64,000 bases of DNA from Pseudomonas crudilactis (lineage in GTDB: Bacteria > Pseudomonadota > Gammaproteobacteria > Pseudomonadales > Pseudomonadaceae), in contig NZ_WXVV01000027.1 in NCBI RefSeq assembly GCF_013433315.1, forward strand, positions 36,924 to 100,923, in the 5' to 3' direction. The notes beneath the pieces were generated by a model. It was given only the letters and a program-made list of their open reading frames with translations. It made no database searches and was not told the DNA's origin. Numbering within the stretch: position 1 is the stretch's first letter; each line of letters begins with the position of its first letter. Below, in pieces: positions 29,663 through 38,800 of the stretch. Made by a program: the position numbers and the translations under genes.

Positions 29663-32600
29663 GCGAAGTCATGAAGGACGTGCAGGATCCGGGTTTCGCC
29701 CTGACGCCTGAGCAACAGGCGCTGCATGAGCGCCTGTCGAACACCGCCACCTGTGGCGAGGCCATGCGCTGGCTCAGCGTTGTCATTGACGGTGATCTGG
29801 ATCCGCAACGTTTGCAGGCCGCGTTCGATACCGTACTGACACAGCAGCCGATGCTGTTGGCGCGGCTGGACAAGGTCAGCGGTTTTCACGGTTTGCGTCA
29901 GGCGGCGGGCGACGCCGGGCGCTTCCCGCTGACGATCCATGCCGGCGAGCAACGCGGCGGGGACGTTCAGGCGCAAATCAGCGAATCGCTGGAACGCGCC
30001 TTTGTCGTCGGCGAATCGGCCAGTGTTCAGGCGGTGCTGTATCGACTGGCGTCACAGCAATGGCAACTGGTGCTGGGCATTGCTCGCTACAGTGCCGACG
30101 CGCCATCGTTGAACCTTGTGCTGCAACAAGTGCAGCAAGCGTACGCCGGGGTTCAGCCAAGCGAAGACGAAGAGTCGGGGGAATTCGCCCAGTATCTGGA
30201 ATGGCGCAGTGAGGTGGTGCTCGATGAAGACGCCGTCACCGCGCGTACCTACTGGCAGCAGCACCTGCAAGGTGTGCAGGCCGATATCGCTACGCCATGG
30301 CTCGCCGCTCGCAGCACTGGCATGTCAGTCAATACCGCTGATACGCGCGAATCGCTGAGTCTGCAGTCGGCGCAGCGTGATGCTCTGCAAGCGCTGGCCG
30401 AGCAGCTCGGTCAGCCAGTCGCCACGTTGCTGCAAGGCGCGTGGTGGGTGTTACTGGGGCGTTTGAGCGGGCTCGATCAGGTACTGGTCGGTCTGCGGCA
30501 TGACAGCCGTGCTGATTATGAATATTTTGCCAACGCCGTGGGCGTGTTCGAGAAAACCCTGCCGCTGTCGCTGGAACTGCCTGGCAGTGCGCGCTTCAGT
30601 GACTGGCTGGGGCAATTGGCCGCGCGTGTCGAAGAACATCGCACCTGGCAGGAATACTGGACCCCGGAACTGGCGCCCGACGCAGCACGTTCGGCCTACG
30701 GTTTCAGCCTTGGCCAGATCGGCGTTGCCGCGAGCAGCGGCGGTCTGCGCTGGAGCGTGGCTGACGTCGTGCAGGTGCAACCGGATGCTTTCGAATTGTT
30801 GTTGCAGGTGCAGCTGGACGAAAACCAGCGTCTTGCCGGCGCTGGTCTGCAGTACGCCGCTTCGCGCTATTCACCAGCGACCGCCAACGCCGTACTGGAA
30901 CAGTTTGGCGTGCTGTTGAGCGCGATTGTCGATGCACCACACGCGACACTGGCGCAACTCAACCTGCTCAGTCGCGCCGCTGAACAGCGCTTGCTGGCAA
31001 TCAATCCGGCGATACAGGCGCTGGCTGATCAGCGTTATCTGCCACAGCGCATTGCTGATCTGGCGCTGCGTACGCCGCACGCCATTGCCTTGACCGACGC
31101 TGAGCAGTCATTGAGCTACGGCCAGTTGCAGGCCCGCGTCGAAAGCGCCGCTCAGGGTTTGAACCATCAAGGTGTCAGCGCAGGCTCGATCATCGCGCTG
31201 GCGTTGCCACGCTCGGCGGATCTGGTGATCGCAATGTTGGCGAGCTGGCGCCTCGGGTGCGCGTATCTGCCGCTGGATGTGCAATGGCCGCAGGCGCGTC
31301 AGGCATTGATGCTGGAACAGGCCGGCGCCGCGCTGTTGTTGACCGATGCGGCGCACCTGACGGCCTGGCAGGATCAGCCGTACAAAACGCTGACGCTGGC
31401 AGAACTCGGTGCGTCGGGCGCGCCGTTGCCGACGCTCGCGACGCAAGGCTCCGACATTGCTTATGTGTTGTTCACCTCCGGTTCTACCGGTGTGCCGAAA
31501 GGTGTGGTGATCGAACATCGGCAATTGCTCAACTACGTCGCTCAGGCCAGTCAGGCGCTGGGTCTGGAGCCATGCAAAAACTTCGGTTTCAGTTCTACGG
31601 TCGCGGCAGATCTGGGCAACACGGCGTTATTCGGTGCGCTGTTCAATGGGGCAACCCTGCACGTCGCCAGTGATGCGCAAATGCAGGACGGCGCATTATT
31701 CGCCGACTACCTGAAGCAGCATCAGGTCGACTGCCTGAAAATCGTCCCGTCGCACCTTGCGGCGCTGCTCGACAATGAGCAGGCAACCTTGCCGCACACG
31801 CTGGTGCTGGGCGGCGAACCGATTGCGCCGACGCTGATCGAGCGCATTGCGCGGCTGCGCAGTGATTGTCGGGTGTTCAACCACTATGGCCCGACCGAAA
31901 CCACGGTGGGTGTGATGATCCATCCACTGACCCTGGACGGCACGGCCAGCGATTGCTCGGCGCTGAGCCAAGTGCTGGGCAACAATCAGGTGTTTGTGCT
32001 GGACGCTGATTTGCGTCTGGCGCCCGTCGGTGTGCTGGGCGAGTTGTACTTGGGCGGTGCGCAATTGTGCCGTGGTTATCTGAATGCCGAGGCCGATGCG
32101 CAGCCGTTCATCCAGAGTCCGTTCGATGCGGCGCAGCGTTTGTATCGCAGCGGAGATCTGGCGCGTTACCGCACCGACGGAGCGATCCAGTTGCACGGTC
32201 GACGTGATCAGCAGGTCAAAGTGCGCGGGTTCCGTATCGAACTCGCGGAAATCGAAGCCGAGTTGCTGCGCCTGCCGGCGATTGCCGAAGCGCTGGTGGT
32301 GCCTGCCGCGTCGGCCGAGCAAGGTCTGCTGGCGTTTATCGTGCCGCAGCAGGGTGCCACAGCGAATCTGCTCGACACCGCGCGAGCCGAACTGAGTGCG
32401 CGTCTGTCCGCCGTGATGGTGCCGCAGCACTTGCAACTGATCGAGCGGTTTCCGCGGCTGGCCAACGGCAAGATCGATCGCAAGGCGCTGCAACAATTGG
32501 CCGCTACGGCAGCGGATGACGAAGGCGTTGCGCCGCGTGATGCACTGGAGCAATTGCTCGCCGTGCGCATGGCGCAACTGCTGGGGCTTGAACGCTTGAG

Positions 32601-32889
32601 CGTCGAGCGCGACTTTTTCGCGGCCGGAGGCCATTCGTTGTTGGTGATCAAACTGGTCGCCGGTATTCGCAAGTTGCTGCAATGCGAAATTCATCCGGGA
32701 CTGGTTTTCGATCATCCGACCGTGGCGTCGCTGGCGCTGGCGTTGCGGGCGGTGGAAAGCAGCCCGGGGCAGTTGGAGAAAATGGCTCAGGTACGCCTGC
32801 GCATGGAGGCGATGAGTCCTGAGGAAAAGGCCCGTCTGGCCGAGCAGGCGCGACAGTTACAGGCCGCCAAGGCTGCGCAAACAAGCTGA
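29659..32889 (+). CDS. Pyoverdine NRPS 3: degenerate C (interface) - A(Asp) - T
   Basis: A 1076-aa synthetase. Residues about 1-430 are condensation-like, but the HHxxxDG motif reads ARYSADA (142-148): both histidines and the glycine are lost, so it cannot catalyse peptide bond formation. Residues about 455-960 are an A domain with pocket DLTKVGHVG, the aspartate code. A carrier domain follows (Ser993 in GGHSLLV) with a charged, Ala/Glu-rich tail. The family of 'interface' domains that recruit beta-hydroxylases to Asp modules fits this layout, and the hydroxylase ends the preceding protein. I infer that Asp is loaded here and beta-hydroxylated in trans by the NRPS2 C-terminus. The start overlaps the NRPS2 stop by 4 nt. 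A strong terminator follows. Confidence 0.9.
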   Translation: MSEVMKDVQDPGFALTPEQQALHERLSNTATCGEAMRWLSVVIDGDLDPQRLQAAFDTVLTQQPMLLARLDKVSGFHGLRQAAGDAGRFPLTIHAGEQRGGDVQAQISESLERAFVVGESASVQAVLYRLASQQWQLVLGIARYSADAPSLNLVLQQVQQAYAGVQPSEDEESGEFAQYLEWRSEVVLDEDAVTARTYWQQHLQGVQADIATPWLAARSTGMSVNTADTRESLSLQSAQRDALQALAEQLGQPVATLLQGAWWVLLGRLSGLDQVLVGLRHDSRADYEYFANAVGVFEKTLPLSLELPGSARFSDWLGQLAARVEEHRTWQEYWTPELAPDAARSAYGFSLGQIGVAASSGGLRWSVADVVQVQPDAFELLLQVQLDENQRLAGAGLQYAASRYSPATANAVLEQFGVLLSAIVDAPHATLAQLNLLSRAAEQRLLAINPAIQALADQRYLPQRIADLALRTPHAIALTDAEQSLSYGQLQARVESAAQGLNHQGVSAGSIIALALPRSADLVIAMLASWRLGCAYLPLDVQWPQARQALMLEQAGAALLLTDAAHLTAWQDQPYKTLTLAELGASGAPLPTLATQGSDIAYVLFTSGSTGVPKGVVIEHRQLLNYVAQASQALGLEPCKNFGFSSTVAADLGNTALFGALFNGATLHVASDAQMQDGALFADYLKQHQVDCLKIVPSHLAALLDNEQATLPHTLVLGGEPIAPTLIERIARLRSDCRVFNHYGPTETTVGVMIHPLTLDGTASDCSALSQVLGNNQVFVLDADLRLAPVGVLGELYLGGAQLCRGYLNAEADAQPFIQSPFDAAQRLYRSGDLARYRTDGAIQLHGRRDQQVKVRGFRIELAEIEAELLRLPAIAEALVVPAASAEQGLLAFIVPQQGATANLLDTARAELSARLSAVMVPQHLQLIERFPRLANGKIDRKALQQLAATAADDEGVAPRDALEQLLAVRMAQLLGLERLSVERDFFAAGGHSLLVIKLVAGIRKLLQCEIHPGLVFDHPTVASLALALRAVESSPGQLEKMAQVRLRMEAMSPEEKARLAEQARQLQAAKAAQTS

Positions 32890-32904
32890 CACAGAAAGAA
32901 ACAA

Positions 32905-32938
32905 AAGGCCGTCGCCCAACAGCGTCGGCCTTTTTTTT
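32905..32938 (+). terminator. Rho-independent terminator of the NRPS1-2-3 operon
   Basis: AAGGCCG and CGGCCTT arms form a stem followed by eight T residues, 16 nt after the NRPS3 stop. Confidence 0.85.
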
Positions 32939-32946
32939 AACTTTTT

Positions 32947-32967
32947 GAGTTAATGATAAATAAACTC
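32947..32967 (+). promoter_or_regulatory. AT-rich palindrome upstream of fpvA, possible Fur box
   Basis: A 21-bp element with GAGTT and AACTC ends and an AATGATAAATA core resembles overlapping GATAAT-type Fur hexamers. It lies about 260 nt upstream of fpvA. No TAAAT-N16-CGT box was found before fpvA. Confidence 0.35.
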
Positions 32968-33109
32968 ATTCCGGTTTTTTGGAGGTGCTGCGTCTTAATA
33001 AGGTATGTGGGCAAATCCGGTCAGGCAGGGCAGCCAAGGCAGCGGATTGTTCAGTAGAAAAATTTCGCCGTCGTCCAGCAGGATGACCGCGCCCGGGGAG
33101 GGGCCGGTC

Positions 33110-33157
33110 AACCGCGCACTGTCATGTCGCCCACGGGGCCAACGACAGTGCGCGGTT
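33110..33157. repeat. 14-bp perfect inverted repeat in the fpvA leader
   Basis: AACCGCGCACTGTC at 33110-33123 is exactly inverted at 33144-33157 around a 20-nt loop. A second small GC hairpin (GGGCC-CTTT-GGCCC) lies near 33177-33190. The 32968-33226 stretch has no gene I can support with confidence. A minus-strand frame at 32995-33225 is open, but its start and reality are doubtful. Confidence 0.6.
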
Positions 33158-33226
33158 CCCATGTGCTGGCCGTGGCGGGCCCTTTGGCCCAATGGACTTT
33201 CACTTCTACCAATAATAGAGAGCACG

Positions 33227-35707
33227 ATGTCAGCAATTCATGAGTTGAAACCTCTGTTCAAGGCACTCGTCATGTCCCGCGGCCTGCGTTCACGTCGCGT
33301 GTTGACCGGTCTGGGGCTGGTCTGTGTATTGCCTTTGAGCGCTCAGGTGATGGCTGAAAGCGTCAGCATCAATATCCCGGCGCAATCGTTGCCACAAGCA
33401 CTGCAGGCGTTCGGTCAGCAGACCAACCAGCAGGTGATCTACAACGCTGACGACATGGCCGGGCTCAGAAGCCACGCCGTCAGCGGCAAGATGAGCCCGC
33501 AGGCGGCCATCGCCGAATTGCTCAAGGGCACCGACGTGCGCTACAGCGTCGAGGGCAACACCCTGATGCTGGTGCGGGGCAGCAACACTCAGGGTCTGGA
33601 GCTGGGCGCGACCAACATCAGCGCACATCAGGTCGGCGCAACCACCGAAGGCAGCAACTCCTACACCTCCAACGCTGTGACGATTGGCAAGGGCACCCAC
33701 ACCCTCAAGGAAATCCCCCAGTCGGTCACCGTGATGACCCGCAAGCAGATGGACGACCAGGACCTGGTCGACCTCAAGGATGCGCTGAACCAGACCACCG
33801 GTGTCGTGGGTCTGCAGGGTGTCGGCAAGGGGTTGATCATCTCCTCGCGCGGTTTCCAGATCGATGACTGGCAATACGACGGCGTACCGATTCCACGTAA
33901 CACCTATTCGCTGGGTAACTGGGCCACTCAGGACCTGGTGTTTTTCGATCGCCTGGAAATCCTGCGCGGTGCTTCCGGATTGCTGCAAGGCACTGGCAGC
34001 CCGGGTGGCGCCATCAACCTGGTGCGCAAGCGCGGCCAGGCTGCACCGACTGTGTCCGTGACCGCCAAGGCGGGCTCCTGGGACCATTACGGTCTGCAGG
34101 TAGACGCGGGCGGCCCGCTGAACCAGGCCGGCACCATCCGCGGTCGCCTGGTGGCCGATCAGGACCAAAGCAACTCGTTCATTGACCACGACTGGAGCCG
34201 GACGTTGTCGCTGTACGGCTCGCTGGACTTCGACCTGAGCGAAGACACCACCCTGGGCCTGGCCGTCAGCCGTTCCGACGGTGATTCGCGTCCGATGATT
34301 CGTGGCCTGCCACGTTACGCTGACGGCAAGATGCCGGATGTCTCGCGCTCCACCTACACCGGTGCACGCTGGAACAGTTCCGACATCGACGTCACCACGC
34401 TTTACGCCGACCTCGAACACCGCTTCAACGAAGACTGGGCACTCAAGGTCGGTGCGGTGCGCATGACCGAGAGCAACAAGGCGAAAAACCAGCGCGTGCA
34501 AAGTGCCGGCGACGGTCTGGAAGCGGATGGCAGCGGCGTGCAGTACGCCAACTTCGTGACCGATTTCGACTCGACAAAAGTCGGTATCGACATGAACCTG
34601 AATGGCAAGTTCGAAGCCTTGTCGATGCAGCAGGAAGTGATGTTGGGCGGTAACTTTTCCCAGCTTGAAACGGACGATCAGCTCGCCCGTACCTTCAGCA
34701 ACAGTAGCGACACGATTTTCGGCGTCAACAATGACCGTCCCGATATCAACTACGACAGCCTGATCGCTTCCGGTGGTCGCGGCACGCTGAGTAAATACGA
34801 CGTCCGCCAGAAAGGCCTGTATGGCACCTGGCGCGTCAAGCCGATCGACGATCTGACCCTGGTGCTCGGTTCCCGTGTCAGCTGGTACGACTTCAGCTAC
34901 AAATCCAAGGCGCAATCCTCGTTCGGCGGCATCACCAAGAACGACCCAAGCACCGCGACCGAAACCGGGGAAGTCACGCCTTACGCCGGTATCGTCTATG
35001 ACCTGAGCCGCGAGTGGGCGGTTTACGCCAGTTACACCGACGTGTTCCAGCCGCAGACCAACCGCGATGCCGGTGGCACCGTGCTCAAACCGGTGGTCGG
35101 CAGCAACTACGAAATCGGTCTCAAGGGCGAGCTGATGGACGGCCGGGTCAACACCTCCTTGGCACTCTTCCGCTACGATCAGGAAAACCGTGCGGTCAAC
35201 GACATTGCCGGTGGCTTCGAGTGCGACGGTTCGTACTGCTCGACGGCCTCGGGCAAAGTGCGCAGCCAGGGTATCGACGCCGAGATCAGCGGCGAAGTGG
35301 TGGAAAACCTGCAACTGTTTGCCGGTTACACCTACAACACCACCAAGTACCTCAAAGACCCGGACAGGGAAGGCCGCGTGTTCAGCACCTGGACGCCAAA
35401 ACACATGCTGCGCATGTGGGCCAACTACCAGCTGCCGGGTGAGTGGGATCGTGTCAGCACCGGTCTGGGCTTCACCACTCAGAGCCATACGCTGGGCTAT
35501 GAAGGGACCTACGATGTCGCGGGTTACACCGTATGGAACGCCCGTGTCGGTTACCAGCTGACACCGGAAGTCGATCTGGCCGTGAACGCCAACAACCTGT
35601 TCGACAAGAAGTACATTGCGGCCGGTTACAACCAGCTCGACGGCAACAACAACTTCGGTGATCCACGCAACCTGATGTTCTCCGTGAAGTGGACCCCAAA
35701 GTTCTGA
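33227..35707 (+). CDS. fpvA: Ferripyoverdine TonB-dependent receptor FpvA
   Basis: An 826-aa outer-membrane receptor. The ATG at 33227 follows GAGAG and gives a signal peptide ending near VMAES. A secretin/TonB short N-terminal signalling domain (about residues 45-120) follows, with NIPAQSLPQALQAFGQQT. Then comes a TonB-box/plug region (about 130-290) with LKEIPQSVTVMTRKQMDDQD, and a 22-strand barrel ending in a terminal Phe (KWTPKF). The signalling domain marks it as a transducer that controls an ECF sigma (FpvI, and PvdS) through an anti-sigma, FpvR. No fpvR is in the window. It sits between the NRPS operon and the convergent terminal NRPS, with terminators on both sides. Confidence 0.93.
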   Translation: MSAIHELKPLFKALVMSRGLRSRRVLTGLGLVCVLPLSAQVMAESVSINIPAQSLPQALQAFGQQTNQQVIYNADDMAGLRSHAVSGKMSPQAAIAELLKGTDVRYSVEGNTLMLVRGSNTQGLELGATNISAHQVGATTEGSNSYTSNAVTIGKGTHTLKEIPQSVTVMTRKQMDDQDLVDLKDALNQTTGVVGLQGVGKGLIISSRGFQIDDWQYDGVPIPRNTYSLGNWATQDLVFFDRLEILRGASGLLQGTGSPGGAINLVRKRGQAAPTVSVTAKAGSWDHYGLQVDAGGPLNQAGTIRGRLVADQDQSNSFIDHDWSRTLSLYGSLDFDLSEDTTLGLAVSRSDGDSRPMIRGLPRYADGKMPDVSRSTYTGARWNSSDIDVTTLYADLEHRFNEDWALKVGAVRMTESNKAKNQRVQSAGDGLEADGSGVQYANFVTDFDSTKVGIDMNLNGKFEALSMQQEVMLGGNFSQLETDDQLARTFSNSSDTIFGVNNDRPDINYDSLIASGGRGTLSKYDVRQKGLYGTWRVKPIDDLTLVLGSRVSWYDFSYKSKAQSSFGGITKNDPSTATETGEVTPYAGIVYDLSREWAVYASYTDVFQPQTNRDAGGTVLKPVVGSNYEIGLKGELMDGRVNTSLALFRYDQENRAVNDIAGGFECDGSYCSTASGKVRSQGIDAEISGEVVENLQLFAGYTYNTTKYLKDPDREGRVFSTWTPKHMLRMWANYQLPGEWDRVSTGLGFTTQSHTLGYEGTYDVAGYTVWNARVGYQLTPEVDLAVNANNLFDKKYIAAGYNQLDGNNNFGDPRNLMFSVKWTPKF

Positions 35708-35731
35708 TGCACTGAAGGGCCTTCACCGAAG

Positions 35732-35772
35732 CGGCCCACGCTCCTCGAAAGAGGGCGTGGGCCGTTTTTTTT
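35732..35772 (+). terminator. Terminator of fpvA
   Basis: CGGCCCACGC and GCGTGGGCCG arms followed by eight T residues, 25 nt after the fpvA stop. Confidence 0.9.
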
Positions 35773-35833
35773 GCATACCGTCGGCAGGTGATTCGCGGTG
35801 GGCGCAGCGCGCGCAGGTGATGTGGCAAATCAT

Positions 35834-35877
35834 GCAAACAAAAACGCAGAAGCCAGCGCTTCTGCGTTTTTGTTTGC
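35834..35877. terminator. Bidirectional terminator, 20-bp arms, after NRPS 4
   Basis: GCAAACAAAAACGCAGAAGC is perfectly inverted around a 4-nt loop (CAGC). The A-rich and T-rich ends allow termination on both strands. It serves the minus-strand NRPS4 and backs up the fpvA terminator. Confidence 0.85.
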
Positions 35878-35888
35878 CCCTATGAAAG

Positions 35889-38800
35889 TCAGTTGTTCAG
35901 TGCCGCCTCACACGTCAAGAACACCGCTTCAAAGGACTCGAGCAACGACTCACCGTAAATCATGCTGCGGTGGGGCAGGTTGGAATGCACCGAGCCTTGC
36001 AGTCGTCCGCTGACGGTGTGTTCACGCAGCACCTGTTCCGAGTGCAACACCTGCTCCAGGGTCTTGTGCGACAGCGACCACCAGCAACTGGCCTCGACCT
36101 TGAGCGTTGGCAGCGTGAAGGCGTCGTAGGATTTCACCAGTCGGTCATGAATTTCGAACGCCTGGGCGTTCATGATTTCCTGTTTGATGGCGTCCAGCGT
36201 CGCCACCATTTCCTGTTCGCTGGTGGCGGCCTGTTGGCTGGCCCACTGGTAGAAAGCCTTGAGATCGGTTTGCGGGTTTTCGGCGAGGAAGCGTGCCGCC
36301 GGCTCGTGCAGATGCGCGAACATCAGGCTGAACATTTCCACGGCCGTCGCCAGTTCATTTTGTGCACTGAAGTACTCGGGATTTTCTTCTTCCAGCGGTT
36401 TGCGCGGCAGGTCGGCCGGCAACAGGCTGTCCGGCAGTGTGGTATCGACCAGACCGAGGAAGCTCACTTCACGTCCCTGACGCTCCAGTTCGGCGGCGAT
36501 GTCCATGGCGATGGAGCCGCCGAGCGACCAGCCCATCAAGCGATACGGGCCGTCCGCCTGTTTATCGATGATCTGTCGGGTGTAATCGGCGATCATTTGC
36601 GCCCATGTTTGGGCGTGGGCGTTTTTGTCGGCGAAGCCTGTGTGCATCACGCCGAAAGTGCGCGCGTGTTTGCTCAGGCGTTTGGCCAACGATTGGTAGC
36701 AGAACACGATGCCGCCGCTGGGATGCAGGCAGAACAGCGGCGGGGCGCTGGCGGCTGAGGCCGAGAGTTCCACCACGCATTGGGCTTGCTGTTGGTGTTG
36801 CGTAGCAATGAATTGCGCCAGGGCTTCGACGGTGGCGTGGGCAAGCATTTGCTGCAACGCGAGTTTGATCCCCAGGCGCGCATTGAGTGCGGCAATAAAC
36901 TGGATGGCCAGAATCGAATGCCCGCCCAGTTCGAAGAAGTTGTCGTCGAGGCCGACCCGGTCGACGTGCAGGGTTTCCTGCCAGAGCTCGACCAGCGCTT
37001 GCTCCAATGCAGTTTCCGGGGCCTTGAAGCGGGTCTCCGATTGACTGAAGTCAGGCAGCGGCAACGCCTTGCGATCAAGTTTGCCTGTCGGGCTGACGGG
37101 CATGGTCTCAAGCATCAGCAGATGGCTCGGTACCATGTAAGCGGGCAGACGGCTTTTCAGTTCAGCCTTGAGCGCTGCGCGCAGTTGATCGTGCTGTTCG
37201 CTCGACAAATCACTGTCGCTCGGCACGACATAACCGATCAACTGCATCCCGGCCAATCCTTCGCGGGCAAGGACCAGGGCTTCGCGAACGGCCGGAATTT
37301 GCAGCAGGCAGGATTCGATTTCACCGAGTTCGATACGGAAGCCGCGAATCTTCACTTGGTGATCGAGTCGGCCGACGTATTCGATGACGCCATCGGCGCG
37401 ATAGCGTGCCAGATCGCCGGTACGGTACAGACGCCCGCCCTGCGTGCTGAACGGATCAGGCATGAAGCGTTCGGCGGTCAGCTCCGGGCGCTGGAAATAG
37501 CCCCGCGCCAATAGATCGCCGGCAATCACCAATTCACCGACGACGCCCACCGGGACCGGTTGGCCACCGCTGTCCAGCAGGTAAATGGCGCGTCCAGCCA
37601 AGGGGCGGCCGATCGGCATGGTTTTCGGCAGCGGCGCATGCCCGGTGACGTAGTCCGTGCAATCGAGCACCGTGGCACTGACCGTGGTTTCCGTCGGGCC
37701 ATAGGTGTTGAGCAGGCGCACATGGCCAAGTCCCGCCTTGCCCCACGCCGCCACGCCTTCCGGTGGCATGGCTTCGCCGCCCACGATCACCTGGCGCAAC
37801 GGCCCATAGTCACGGACACCGGCAGCGGCAAAATCCCTCGCCAGCATGTTCCAGTACGTGGTGGTCAGGTCGCTCACCGTGAATTGCTTGTCGAGCAACT
37901 GCTGGTACCAGGTTTCGCTGTCCCAGATGTCCGGCCCGCGCAGTACCACCGACGCGCCGCAGATCAGCGCCGGGTAGAGCTGTTCGACAAAGGCATCGAA
38001 GTTGAACGTGGCAAATTGCAGCGAACGATCGGCGGGTGTCAGGCCAAGGAATTCCAGGGCGACTTGCGCGTGTCGGGTCAACGCCGCCTGGGTAATTCCC
38101 ACACCTTTTGGTCGACCGGTGGAACCTGAGGTGAACATCACATACGCCAGGTTATGGCCATGGGTACGGCAGGTCGGATTGTCGCTGTGCGCGCTGTCGG
38201 CGAGGTCGAGTTCGTCGACGCACAGCACGCTCACCGCGTCTACCGAGGGCAGGCGCTGGAGCAGAGAGCGCTGGCTGAGCAGCACGCTCAGGCCGCTGTC
38301 TTCGATCATCGAGGTCAGGCGTTCCTGCGGGTATTCGGGATCGAGGGGCACGTACACACCGCCGGCCTTGAGCACCGCCAGCAGGCTGACGATCATCCGC
38401 GCCGAGCGCTCGACCGCGATGCCCACCCGCACTTCCGGGCCCACGCCGTAGCCGAGCAGGGTCTGTGCCAGGCCATTGGCTGCCGAGTTGAGTTGGGCAT
38501 AGCTCATGCGCACGTCATCGCAAATCAGCGCGAGGGCATGCGGCGTGGCCAGTGCCTGGCGTTCGAAGAGCTGATGCACGCCTGCGCTCGGCAATGGCGC
38601 CACGGCTGGATTCCATTGTTCGCGTTGCTGGCGGCACTCGGTGTCGCTCAGCAGCGACAATTCGCTCAGGGCAACCTCGGGATTGGCGGTGATGGCGTGC
38701 AACAGGTTCTGCCAATGCCCGGCCAACCGCTCGATGGTGGCGGGGCTGTACAGATCGCGGCTGAATTCGATGTTGGCGTCGATGCGGTTCAGGGAATAAC

